Positions 13,301 through 23,199 of a stretch of 64,000 nucleotides of DNA are shown here, piece after piece; positions within the stretch are counted from its first letter, which is position 1, and each line of letters begins with the position of its first letter. The DNA lies in assembly GCA_004794785.1 (NCBI GenBank), contig SJOL01004250.1:54585-118584 (forward strand), read 5' to 3'. This stretch comes from Opisthorchis felineus. Its lineage: Eukaryota > Platyhelminthes > Trematoda > Opisthorchiida > Opisthorchiidae. The translations under genes were made by a program, and so were the position numbers. The notes below the pieces were generated by a model. It saw nothing but the letters and a program-made list of their open reading frames with translations. It was not told the DNA's origin and searched no databases.

Positions 13301-16300
13301 AGTCCATGGGAAACACCGTGGTCGATCGATTCTAGTAAGAGACAAAGAAAGATTGGAATTGGATTCAAGTATGAATCGCGTCCTAAATGAAGCTAGTGTC
13401 TTGAACTCCAAATCATTCCATACCCAGGCAGTATCGGAATATTATGCGAGAGTCTCATATTCTCCGGTGACTAGCTTCCCTTTGGGAGAGTCCACGAGGA
13501 GGAAGCAAACCTGAAAACGACCAGGCGTAAGTCAATTTACTATCCATTTTCTGAAAAGATGCATTGTCCCAACAGACTGTACGGTACGCCTTTTGTTCCA
13601 GATATTAGGTGTTGGATAAGGTATTCGGGGAGCAATATATACAGAATTAAATTGGCTATCAATCACAAAGCAGGCATTATTCTCCAAGTTCGTTTGATTA
13701 CATATGCTTTATCCCTCTGATTACTTTATTCTAATGAAATTCCGACGAAAGTGTCGGCAAGCGAACCTGATTTTCGAAAACCGATGGGTTAGTCATGAAA
13801 TGGCATAAAGTCTAAAACAGTGATGCCAGAATTCGTAAGTCCTTTCAATCTGTTCACTGTTTTGTCAGTTTATTTGAAAGGATGCCTATTTGTGGGACGA
13901 CACAATGAAAGTCACCCTGAGATTACTCCACTAGAACCCCAGAATATCCCAAAATAAATCTATGACCATACGGGAAGTTTGGATTACGTACTACAGTACT
14001 ACCAGTACAGTGCTCGCTCAGAGTCCATCAGAGAGGAAATGCGCTAGCCAATCTTATTCGGGGCCTCTTCTGGGAAGAGAAGAAGTAGACCAACTAGAGA
14101 CGGAAAGTGACAACTGTTTTCGACTTTCCACACGTATGGGCTCACTCCAGAGGATTTCCATTAATGACTGTATTGAAATATTGAAATCAAAGTTTGTCCC
14201 GCAAAGGTCTGCGCAGTAACCTCTCCTTCTCAAGTTTGGGTTTTTGGCAATTGTTTCATTGAGCACGAGCCTCAAAGCTAAGACAAGAATAAAAGAGAGG
14301 TTGCCTCGCTTCTCGGTTTAGTTTGTTCTGAGACCCTAGGCCCGTTAACCGCCCAGTTAAGACTTGGCTAGTTGTAAATCTGTGGGCATTACTTAGGTGC
14401 GGGCTTTTTTCCCATCGACATCAGGGGAAAAGAAACAGTTTCTATCAGGATTATCAGATTCCTGGAAGTAATCACTCAATGCCCGAAATCTACTGAGACC
14501 CTCAGCTCCGCTAGATGCCGACCAGACAGACAACGCCCTCTTAATATGCAGCGCGTGACAGCCTTGTATCAAAGCCAGACAGCGCGAGACAGCGTTGGAT
14601 CAAGATCAGAGAGTGTCCCTCTATTTTCGCACTCACGCTCTCGCACTCGCTTGTTCGGAATAAAGCTGTTGTGTTTCCAATCGGTGAGTCTTGTTCTGGC
14701 ACTAGGCACTGGAAGGAGGTCAGCAGTCAGATACAAAAGATTGGCTACTCAGCAAGATAACAGTTTCACGTAAATTTTATGGAAGGTACCGCCGTACTCA
14801 CAATCCGTGTGCGGTTTTTCGTTTCGGTTCGGGAGTCAGGTTTTCCCAAATTACAAAGAAACAGCCACTTCCATTCGGAGTACCTAGTACCGCGCACTCT
14901 TCCGCATACAAAATCCTTTCTTTTGTGAAATTTATATCCAGCAAAAACAACTAATAAACAAAGGTGAAAACGACGATGTGTTTAGATGCCAAAACCTCAG
15001 ATATATGAGGGCCATCGGAGTCCATATTTTGGCACTTAACATGTCCTTCGCGAGAACCGACGACAACTTGACTAAAACGATCTGATTATTCCCGAATATC
15101 CAGGCCGGAGGTTTGGTCAAGAATCCCACCTAACAAACACTACAGTTCACATGATATTCCTGCAAGTAGCTAATATATTTTGCTGCCACCTGAAGGTGTC
15201 CACTGGTCGATTTCATTTAGTTATTTACGTAAAATTTACGTTTGGTATGACGTGCAGAATTATGTCAAAGATTCTACGTCGCATACGCTTTTGTCATCTG
15301 GGCATATCACATCACTATGGTAACCTAATCTCAAGAAATCGCCATAGTAACTCATTGATTCTCAAGCCGTGTTAACAGAAGAAACCCCAAAACCATAGCA
15401 AATGCAGAAATATCACCACTAGAACAGCGCAGTCGACAATTAGATGGTTCAGTATCCGTTTTGTTGGAAAATCTATAAAGATGCCGCAAATTGTTGGTCT
15501 CCGAAAGCCTATATATGCCTATATATTCAGCAGTTCCAATGTTGTAGGTCATCCCATTCACAGGGGCAAATGCTCTCTAGGATAGGATATTTGATAAAAC
15601 ACAACGGTTCGAATAAACCAGAAGTCAGATGCATCACAACGTTTCAAATTCCTCAGAGGGCCTTTATTAAACAAATTGTGTTCTACTTACTTTGTGTCCA
15701 ATATGAACAAAAAATATGAGCAATCTTGGAACACCAGGGTAAAGAAGATGGGTAGGGACTGGGTGGTGGTTCTGCGTCTGAACAGACAGTAGTTTAATGT
15801 TTTGTTCTATCGAGTGTGGGGGTGGTGGTTATTTCGATTCTGAGGGCGGATGTCCCTATAAGGGTGAACAAAACGGTCATCGCAGAAATAAGGCAATGGC
15901 GTGCCACGGCGGTAGTAGCCTACAAACAGATTCTGAACCAGTATGACATCTGAGTGGCACTTCAAGCGACGAGAATACCAGGAAGTGCCTGGTCCGTCTG
16001 AAAGACTTCCAATCACCGATGGTACAGGCAGACTGTGTCTACACACTACATTTCAGCGACGGCAATGTTTGCTTGGTCAGACACTTGGACACCTAGAAAT
16101 GAGGGTGGATGAGCATGAACACTGTTGCAAGAAGCAACCTAAGAATGTAGTACAAATGGATAAATTGGAGCGTGATTCAACAGGAGCTGACCGATCACCG
16201 AGTGAATTTCGACCAGCCTGAACCACCGAAGCACGGTTTCCGAAGCATCAAGGAGCGCCTTATAACGGAAACTTTGTTAATCAGCCGTACACCAAACATA

Positions 16301-19300
16301 GTGAACTGGCAGACGTACACACTGTTTGGCAGAGCGTCTTGACCTGAAGCGCTACAGTTTGTATTTTCCCCTACCCGTCTTATCTTCCTCAGCTGCAGCC
16401 AACACTAACCGTTTGTATTCCAATGTTCCACTCTGTCACGCATACACAAAAGTCAAACTAATTTGTCCGTTTTCATGCAGAACTATATACATCCTCAACC
16501 CCCACCCATCTTCTTTACTCTAACGTCCCCGGAGTGCCCATTTGTTTGATTTTACGGTGAAAACTGCTTGATAATGGCCTTCCAAGATGGTTGAAACGTT
16601 GCAATTAACCTGACTTCCGGTTTATTCAAACCATTGTATTTTCACCAAATACCCTATTCTAATCTGAACCGGCACAACATTCTAATTCAACTCAGTTGTA
16701 GATTCTGAAAATTCTCTCCCTGCCCTCGGTCGCGAACCGCAGGAAACTGCCTATAGACACATACTTTCCATATTCCGAACGACCACTAAATTCGTGCAAG
16801 TGATAGACTTTTACATTCTCTTATTCTTAGTGTTACTTTTCAAGTGTCAATGAACAAAAAGCAAGTCATATTACTGGGCTGCACGCAACAAGGCTAGAAT
16901 TTTTCACTCTACACAATGAATTCGGTCAGAGTCGTTTCCACATAGGACGCTTTTGTGATAGCTGTCGATTTTCCCCTGTTTAACTAACCCGGAGAACTTG
17001 CACCTCCCGCCGCATACAAATGATATCTTTCTTTTGCTATGGATCTGACGTTCGATTTGTTGTACAACTACACCATACACAGCATGCCGATGTATACCTG
17101 AACCTGAGGCTGAAATGTTCCTGATGTGACTAGACCTCAAAGTTGCCGAGTATTGTAAATCGCCTAGGTCGCACTGATGCGAAACCAGTTACTCCACTGC
17201 CTGCCGAAAAAATGCTAATTCAGTTTACATACAAAATGTGACAGTAAGATCTGGTCTCCGCAACCACCAAAAGAGTCGAAGCGTATTACAACGGCGCAAC
17301 TTATGGACTTGCAGTTAAATCAAAAGAGACCCAGACCGACAACGGCTGTGTAGACATTTCATCTGAGAAAGACCACGCAGGAACATACACATAGCGTAAA
17401 CTAGAGTATTGGGCGACGGGTTATTCAACAGTTCCCAACCAGTTGTGGAAAGCATGGATCCGGTTACGGAGCCATCGTTTCAAGAAAGATGGAAAAACAA
17501 CTAGTAAACTTCTCGCTGGGCGAATTCCCAGTTTCGAATACCAGATTTTCGCCAGGCTTTAATCGGTGGGCTGCAAAAGTGTTGAGTTTCAGGTCAGACG
17601 GAATCAGTCAGCAAGATCTCTTTCTAATAGGAAGCTTAATCACCTTTGGAGGTAGTTTGCAAAATATTGTTGATGTAAATAAGAAAGTGCTGCGAAAGAT
17701 TAGTAGGGGAAAATTCACAGGAAACTGAGTCAGAGTTGGAGCTTCCTCTTCCTTTTCAGAACGCTTTCTTCCGGGTATCTTTTGCCAATCTCCGTTGGTC
17801 TGTGTTGGTGCGTAGGTGCAAAGGCGAGCAGAAACAAACCTCGTACATCCGATTTAAAGCAATTCTGTTGATGATTGGACTATTGTGAAGAACGTAACAA
17901 CTACATGTTATTAGCTGAAACTGTCTGAACGAGGAGCACAAGGCTCCAGTCCATACCCAAACCGATGTGATTCTCGCCCTTCGCATGGCCGATAATAGTA
18001 ACCAACGGACTCAACTACGTGACATCCGCATATTGCTGTCCAGATATTTACTTGACTTTGTGAATGGTACCGACACCCAGCACTGATGTGGACCGCAAGT
18101 TAAAAAAAAGTTATATAATTGGTTATTTCTCTTCAGCCGCTAGGCCCTACTACTTAAAAGCTACTATTATTCAGCTAGTAGTTACTTCCAATGTGTCCCT
18201 GCTGTTTGGCCTAACGAATCTTTTGTCAGAACTAAATTTTTGTCCAGTAATAAACCCTATTCAGGAACCTGGTTCCGCTGAATTATAGCTAATTTCTCGC
18301 ATCTGAGTTTGGTTTCCTGTGCTTACGAAATCATATTAGGAGTGGAACAGTGAGCCAACATACTGATACACACAAAAGGTTCGACCGTCAACCTCTATTT
18401 GTTCATGCGTCTATACCCTTCAGTTCATCGTTTTAGCAGTCGATTTTTCTCACACAGACGTGGGCCAAAACTAAGAAGAGAGGTTGTATCTAGAATGTAC
18501 TATTGCCAGTTCCGGGAACAGATTTTCAGCCCTATGAGGAGGTGTCACTGTAGATGGTGAATGCAGAAAATGCAGATCAACTAACAAAAACCAATTCTTG
18601 TAAAAGAAAAGTAGTGGGGGAGAAATGCGTTAATTGCGGATGTGAGAAGCTTATCAGATATTTGGAACCTATCCTAATGTATAATACGTGTGTAAATAGC
18701 TTGTGACAACGTACCTCACATCATTCAATACTGTTTTTGTGACAGGTCGACTCCAGGGCATTTTTTTCAACTTAACTTCGTAGCTGATGTGGTGAAACGA
18801 TAGAGTAGATCCACTCAGATAGGTGGTCTGACTGGTGACACTTTCACCAGACCTAGGATAGCCGGGAAGCTCAACCACAGATGCGTGTGTACCAGGGCTG
18901 GAAGGCATTAAATCTCTCGAAAACTGGGCAAAAGGGCCACTTATCGAGAGAGCAGACGATAGGGAATCAAGTCTGGAATAGCGTTTTGAACCATCTGGAT
19001 ATGTGGGGCCGTAGGATACACGAGTAGCTGTTCTATGCTGGCATTGTGCTGCGTCCTGAGTGGATGACACAGGAGAAGTGCAAGATGGCGTGTCACCCCA
19101 GTGCTGAAAATGATCCTGATCAGGAGCACCCAAATGGCGGACGGTTGTATTGTGTATAACGGAGGGAATTTCTCCAAGTGTTGGATTGTTTTGTGATTCA
19201 GGACTAGTGAAGAGTACGGAACCGCTGGTGCGAGTCAGGTTTGGGGAGCGAAAGGTAGCTGCATGTTTCGCTAAAGGTGGACCGCCATGAACCGTCCGCA

Positions 19301-21755
19301 GAGCATCGGGTTGACTAGCAGGCACGTTTGCCGAAGCAGGAGGTTGTTGGGGTTCCAATCCCTGAAAAATAAGTGCGTCAAATTAACTCGTATGTATAAC
19401 TGGGTTTATGTAATATTCTTACTTCAAAATGGTTACTGTCATGACTTATTTTTTTCGGCTTCTTGGAAACGCATCAAAGCTTTGGACCATGAGTATTTTC
19501 TGCTGTTAAGTTTAGGTGTTATCAAATAAATCATATGCTTATCCACTGAGGCTCTGCACTTATCAGTGAAGTTCAGCGTTACTGAAATAGAACAACTAAT
19601 AGTCAGGTAAATACAATTAGAGCCCAAAAAAGATAGACCACTGTTGCACCAGGCTTCCTTTAGGAGTGTATCTCCACGCGATTGACTCGATAGGTTTGTC
19701 GTCCCGCAGTCCGCGACCTACCGAAACAGTGTTACGAGTGCTCTTTATCCGTTGCGAGTTCCGTTCTCTGGTTGGCTGTCGTATTTCGTATTGATTCTGT
19801 TTTCCTCCGCAGCATGTCAGAATAACATGCCATTTTACAGTCCCACTGGTTTCGTCTGATCAGTCCGAGCATAGGAAGAGCCATCGGCACTTACAACAAC
19901 CACCACTTCTGACATAGCGCGGGATCCCGAACGAACCATGCAATTTCAAATGCGAACTGACAAGCTAGCGAAAAGCAGAGCCCCGCTAAAAGCGTAAACA
20001 GGCCTTTACCATTGAATAACAACGTCGATAAACACTGTCATCCAGAATCGACAAAGTGGATCGACGGCTTTACCTAAGTTCCACAATAAAATTTCCACGG
20101 ATCACAGAGACTAGGTTCGAGCCGCCTATTCTTACAACTAAGCCGTATTGAAAAACAGACGAATTGCTGAAGGGCTATAAGTAAGAAATCTAGGACAGGT
20201 AGTTTTGTGCTGCGAAACAACACGAACTCGTTGTTTCCCCCTGTCTAATGAGAAAAACATCGCAATCATCATCCTGAGGACATGTGTCCCAACGCCTGGA
20301 AGTAATTTTCTTACTGAATTGCAAACTCTGTTTCAACAGATAAAATACAGATTGACAGTAAGGAACATGATAATGTTAAAATTGAGCAAAGCACATACCG
20401 AAGCTCAAACTGTCGGTATACGGGTTACTAGCGAGCGATGTTCGTCATTCAATATACCGATGAATCGCACACAGCTTCATTACTTTTGTGCCAAAAAAGA
20501 ACAAAGTTAGTCAGTGCTCTGTCTGTCTGTCGATCGATGTCTCACTCCACCTGACAGCCAACCAAATTCGTGTTTAGTCAGGTCAGGCCGATGACATCAC
20601 GTAACAACAGTCCTTCGCCTACGAATCATCTGCCATCTGGAACTAACAAATTATCAACTGACATTGCATGCACCAACAATCAAACTGCAAACATGAAAAT
20701 GACACTAGCGGGAAGGTTAATGCGAAAAGCCTACCGAACTGGCAGTGTGATCAACCAGGGTTGGATTCCGATCCCCCTCACTGAATCCCACGTTGGCGTC
20801 CGGTTCGAATACGTTTGCGTTTCGATGCCTGTTCTTGTCTGTGATCGCATGCATGTACCCGTTGACTGTTTCATCTGAACACTTCGGTGTACGATCCAAG
20901 AGATGGTCGAAACTGGCAGTAAACTTTGATGTCGCCCGTATTCCTTCGTCAGATAGCAAAAGAGCTTCTAACCGAGGACTAGTTTTGGCTGTTTGGTTCT
21001 CAAAGTTTTCCGGTTCCTCCTCTAACAACGGGCTAATCATTGGCACTGGATGAGCAGTCGAAACAGTGGTGATCGGGGATAGGAAACTGATCAGCGGCAG
21101 TCTGCTCTGCTCACCACGAGCAAGCATCGTATTTATGAATGTGGGAGGGAAAAAGATAAGAAAAAAAGATAAACATGCGCATCAAAATACTTACATCGGT
21201 GCATGGCGGTTGACAACCAGATACAGAACAAGCCACCCTTCGACGAAGTCTTCGGGGGACTGGAGGGGCTATAAATTCAGCCCGATTGTCGAAAGATTGC
21301 TCTGCTGCGGTACGATTGAGAGAATGACTACGAGCGGGGATACGCAACCGCATTCGAGTCTGCGGACGTCTTGGTAATTCGGGTTCAGCAGCCCCAGTAA
21401 ATGAGTTCTCACGGTAAAAGCCCACGTCAGCAGGCAGTGGATGCGAACAATAGGAGGAAGAAGAGTCCGACGGAGTCGGAGGGGAGTTCACATAACTGGT
21501 CGATTTTGCTCTTACTGTTAAAGGTCCGCGGAGCGGATAGGATAAATATTTTGCTTCGCCCGAGGACACTCTGTCGATTACACTGTGAAGTGGTAACGGC
21601 GGTCGTTGTCTTCTGGATAACTTCGTGCCAGCAGGGATATCACTCACGTGGGAATGAACACTTCCGTTTTCGACTGGTAAAACCCGAGGGTTCACATTAT
21701 GAAATCCTTCATCATGTAGCGTGTCGTAATTCATACTAGCTTTGGGCATTTTCAT
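1..21755 (-). CDS. ABCG2: ABCG2-like ABC half-transporter gene, 5' part, multi-exon (3' end outside window)
   Basis: This gene encodes an ATP-driven membrane exporter of the ABCG family. The proposed coding exons, in order, are 21755-21195, 21106-20735, 19361-18715, 13046-12987, 8105-7991, 1836-1684 and 1471-1314. Joined, they give about 688 codons with no stop. The first ~490 residues are a low-complexity Ser/Pro-rich extension; the remainder is an ABC nucleotide-binding domain with Walker A (GPTGSGKS), Q-loop, signature (SGGERKR) and Walker B ([11 protein letters not shown]). Introns are 88, 1373, 5668, 4881, 6154 and 212 bp, all GT-AG with compatible phases. Known ABCG2 proteins are about 650 residues with the membrane domain C-terminal to the ABC domain; that half must lie left of position 1. 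ABCG2 assignment rests on the stretch around [11 protein letters not shown] and [18 protein letters not shown] half-transporters work as dimers, usually in the plasma membrane. Substrate cannot be inferred. Confidence 0.85.
1314..1471 (-). CDS. ABCG2: ABCG2-like gene, signature and Walker B exon (158 bp)
   Basis: The acceptor is TTCCGTTTTTTTCAG and the donor is AA then GTAAGC at 1313, leaving phase 2. The product begins [20 protein letters not shown] and includes [20 protein letters not shown]. It therefore holds the ABC signature (SGGERKR) and Walker B with the catalytic Glu. The residues after it read [13 protein letters not shown], where relatives usually have SSTA or SFTA at the D-loop. 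The next exon, with the H-loop, was looked for in 1-1313 and not found, so the intron runs past the left edge. Confidence 0.95.
1684..1836 (-). CDS. ABCG2: ABCG2-like gene, helical-subdomain exon (153 bp)
   Basis: The acceptor is CTTCCAACCAG and the donor is AAG then GTGAGT. The exon is phase 0 at both ends, 51 codons. It encodes [20 protein letters not shown], a charged linker, then [18 protein letters not shown]. This is the ABCG2 alpha-helical subdomain between Q-loop and signature; the [12 protein letters not shown] pattern is typical of ABCG2. The open frame continues into the intron on the 3' side, which is not coding. Confidence 0.95.
1837..2640 (-). other. Intron sequence upstream of the R2-like element
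   Basis: No exon is seen. The right part (from about 2430) may be 5' untranslated sequence of the R2-clade element, but its left boundary cannot be placed. Confidence 0.5.
2640..6130 (+). mobile_element. R2-clade non-LTR retrotransposon, antisense in an ABCG2-like intron
   Basis: A single-ORF element of the R2 clade is laid out as N-terminal C2H2 zinc finger (2710-2772), Myb-like domain (about 2925-3090), reverse transcriptase (about 3640-4650), CCHC finger (5247-5300) and restriction-like endonuclease (5427-5560). R2 elements reverse-transcribe their RNA at a nick made by this endonuclease, classically in 28S rDNA. This copy is not in rDNA but within a protein-gene intron, on the opposite strand. 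The edges are approximate: no poly(A), clear 3' end or target duplication was recognised. An untranslated 3' region of about 360 bp follows the stop at 5771. Confidence 0.85.
2704..5771 (+). pseudogene. R2-clade ORF: zinc finger, Myb, reverse transcriptase, restriction-like endonuclease (interrupted)
   Basis: The finger at 2710-2772 (CEEC, then HHRVH) is in one frame. A frameshift near 2800-2822 leads into a second frame that runs to 5771, broken only by TAG at 3312-3314 and TGA at 3624-3626. The Myb-like part reads [16 protein letters not shown] and, further on, [11 protein letters not shown]. The RT has [12 protein letters not shown] (from about 4053), [11 protein letters not shown] and the catalytic FADD (4335-4346). 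The CCHC finger is C-x3-C-x7-H-x4-C. The endonuclease keeps PD (5430-5435), D (5472-5474) and a following Lys-rich segment. Total coding length is about 1,020 codons, near the 1,100 or so of R2 proteins. The RT/endonuclease half is fully open (713 codons from 3630), so the copy decayed recently or the stops are few by chance. A single C2H2 plus Myb suggests an R2 lineage with one N-terminal finger. Confidence 0.85.
5772..7990 (-). other. R2-like 3' region and remaining intron
   Basis: The first few hundred bases probably belong to the 3' untranslated region of the R2-clade element. Beyond about 6130 I see only unrecognised intron DNA with no exon and no transposon protein. Confidence 0.5.
7991..8105 (-). 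CDS. ABCG2: ABCG2-like gene, exon ending at the Q-loop (115 bp)
   Basis: The acceptor is TTTTCCTATCCAG and the donor is CAG then GTAAGT. The first base completes the Ser codon of the Walker A helix, and the exon ends in phase 0. The product is [16 protein letters not shown] followed by a segment ending [11 protein letters not shown]. The final Gln is the Q-loop residue that couples the nucleotide site to the membrane domain. The sequence is very close to the conserved ABCG2 segment between Walker A and the Q-loop. Confidence 0.95.
8106..12986 (-). other. Intron of the ABCG2-like gene
   Basis: Intron between the Q-loop and Walker A exons. Open frames are all short. A cluster of overlapping frames at 11350-11895 on both strands resembles no family I know. 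No repeat was identified. Confidence 0.6.
12987..13046 (-). CDS. ABCG2: ABCG2-like gene, Walker A exon (60 bp)
   Basis: This short exon has acceptor TTCCTGTTACGCAG and donor TC then GTAAGT. Entry and exit phases are both 2. It encodes [19 protein letters not shown], with the Walker A P-loop GPTGSGKS that binds the ATP phosphates. It is exactly 60 bp. From memory, human ABCG2 also has a 60-bp exon carrying Walker A, its smallest. The open frame runs on upstream into the intron; that read-through is not coding. Confidence 0.95.
13047..18714 (-). other. Intron of the ABCG2-like gene; possible LTR-like stretch near 14.3-14.7 kb
   Basis: No exon or transposon protein is recognised. At 14300-14720 the DNA is distinct: pyrimidine-rich with repeated CTCGCACTC-like units, then GGAATAAAGCTGTTGTG, resembling the end of an LTR with a polyadenylation signal. 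It has no partner in the window, so a solo LTR is only a guess. Confidence 0.4.
18715..19361 (-). CDS. ABCG2: ABCG2-like gene, exon carrying the start of the ABC domain
   Basis: The acceptor is TTATTTTTCAG just before 19361. The donor is AG then GTACGT at 18714, leaving a split codon (phase 2) completed by T in the next exon. The first ~185 codons are Ser/Pro/Thr-rich without a recognised domain. The last ~30 residues, [20 protein letters not shown] and then [10 protein letters not shown] across the splice, match the first beta-strands of the ABCG2 nucleotide-binding domain. In vertebrate ABCG2 the corresponding exon holds the start codon and this same segment, so the long leader is the unusual part. 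Confidence 0.85.
19362..20734 (-). other. Intron within the N-terminal extension of the ABCG2-like gene
   Basis: This lies between the proposed second and third coding exons. A plus-strand frame at 20205-20510 shows no family similarity. If the second exon is not real, this intron would run to 21194. Confidence 0.4.
20735..21106 (-). CDS. ABCG2-like gene, proposed second coding exon (N-terminal extension)
   Basis: This 124-codon open frame lies only 88 bp after the preceding exon. The short intron between them starts GTAAGT, carries a long pyrimidine tract and ends in CAG at 21109-21107. The frame is phase 0 at both ends, as needed to join its neighbours. The proposed donor (TCG then GTAGGC at 20734) is weak, so the 3' edge is uncertain. 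The peptide is hydrophilic and acidic (for example [12 protein letters not shown]) with many Ser/Thr and no recognised domain. It also has its own ATG at 21127, so an alternative start of translation here is possible. Confidence 0.42.
21195..21755 (-). CDS. ABCG2-like gene, proposed first coding exon (N-terminal extension)
   Basis: This 187-codon open frame is read from the ATG at 21755-21753. An in-frame TAG lies 15 codons upstream (21800-21798), preceded by a pyrimidine-rich stretch, so it could also be an internal exon with an acceptor there. It ends at a strong donor (GAT then GTAAGT at 21194), in phase 0. The peptide is rich in Ser, Pro and Arg and has two short proline motifs compatible with SH3 ligands, RQRPPLP and PPVPRR. 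No known domain is recognised. It belongs to the gene by phase and spacing, not by homology. The opposite-strand frames here are shadows. Confidence 0.5.
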
Positions 21756-22585
21756 AACAGATCCACTGTTAGTCGAACCACACTTATACAAGTTAGGCTA
21801 GAAGCTATGAAAGAATGGATGGCTCCATTTGGGTTGGTTGAACTGTGAATGTTCTTGCGACGCCCTTACTACTAGGACGGGCTAGGAGGGAGGAACAAGG
21901 ACGGACCAAGTGAAATGCTCAGCTGCTGATTGGTCAGAGCTGTGACCGTAAGTGATAGACAAATAGGACAGTTCTTTAGGAAACGCTACTCTCAATACGT
22001 GTCCGCCCACACTCCTGTCCACACCTACCATGCAACTCAACTAGAGCTTCTACCACAATAGCAGACAAAAGTTTGGCTAGTCATGTTTTATGCTGACTCA
22101 GAAACGTATGGTTGGTCCTAGATGATAATGGCTGACTAATGCCAATAGGGTTGAAACATGGGCACAGCCAACTCTACGTAAATACATAACCCCTGTGATC
22201 AAACTGATACTCGGAGCAAAAAGATGGTATAGCTCGTTCGTTCAATGTATCCTAAACGAGAAATTCGGTTTGTTCTACATTCTTCTCACCGTGAAGCTTA
22301 TATTACGCGATATCTCCACATAGTCCCAGTTACAGCAAACGAATAGTCACCAGATTGGTACTTGCTTCCCTAGACGTTCTCACGTTAAATCCGATTGCTG
22401 TACGATAGCTCCCCTGAAAACCACTCTAGAAGAATTTTCAAATTTTTAGCCATCGGTAAACCCCTGCAAATTACAATTCGCTCTTTTTTGAGGACCAAAG
22501 GTTACCCGCACTGCAGTTACATTAGTGTCTTATGTAGACGGCAGTACATACTACCACATGATGATTCACCTCACAATGACGGAGT
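21756..22585. other. Upstream flank of the ABCG2-like gene
   Basis: Probably holds the promoter and/or 5' untranslated exons of the minus-strand gene. Beyond the possible CCAAT box nothing specific is recognised up to the target duplication of the RTE element. Confidence 0.4.
21929..21933 (-). promoter_or_regulatory. Possible CCAAT box upstream of the ABCG2-like gene
   Basis: On the minus strand the sequence reads GACCAATCAG, an exact NF-Y-type CCAAT core, next to an E-box-like CAGCTG. It lies about 175 bp upstream of the proposed ATG at 21755, in DNA that is more GC-rich than its surroundings. No TATA box or initiator was recognised. This is a single short match, so it is only suggestive. 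Confidence 0.25.
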
Positions 22586-22597
22586 AACGTGACAGGC
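22586..22597 (+). repeat. Left target-site duplication of the RTE element
   Basis: AACGTGACAGGC, identical to 26344-26355, directly flanks the element. The 12-bp perfect match at the two predicted edges is unlikely by chance. Confidence 0.85.
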
Positions 22598-22668
22598 CCG
22601 TCACGAAGAGACTGGAACTTACCGTGGTGTGACGGTTTGCGCACCTCAGCGACCCATTGAGCTATACT

Positions 22669-22679
22669 GGGGGGGGGGG
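22669..22679 (+). repeat. Poly-G tract of 11
   Basis: A run of 11 G lies within the RTE 5' leader. The second copy at 50035-50042 has GGGTGGTG here, so the run is a local expansion. Confidence 0.9.
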
Positions 22680-23199
22680 TGTCCCCTCGACACTAACAGA
22701 GTCTCTCATACCAGGTTGGTCAATGGTTAGAGGTCTGACAAACACAGTCTCCTGGACCTCCAGGTTGGAGGTTGGAATATGTGGCGATTGTTCCGTCGAA
22801 ATGGTATTTGGAAATGACACTTGCATTTCCCGCCAAAAACCGCTGCCTTGCAGTTAGGCTTTTGAGCCAAAGGCTTTGGTTGAGGACCCTAATCGTCCTC
22901 CTGTCTAGGTGTGGGCGCCCTGGCAGTATCCCAGCCCACGTACAACCATGACACTTACAACTAACAGTTCTCTCATGCCACATCGGCCGTCGCATGGTAC
23001 CATCAGCCTTGCTGCATACAGCAGGGCGGGTAAGCGAAAACATGCTACTGCTGACGCCTCCCTGCTTTCTCTTGCACATGCTTCTTCTTCCCCCTCTCCC
23101 CACCCCATTACTAACTCTCCCCTTGTAGGCCCAGCACTTAGGACTGATGACTCAGTTCGTCTTGCATCGGTTTTGCGTGCAGCATCTGCTCGTCACATG

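Noticed and set aside
20793..21739. Plus-strand open frames over the N-terminal exons (20793-21053, 21066-21377, 21401-21739)
   Set aside because: They are antisense shadows of the minus-strand frames, which have matching splice sites and phases.
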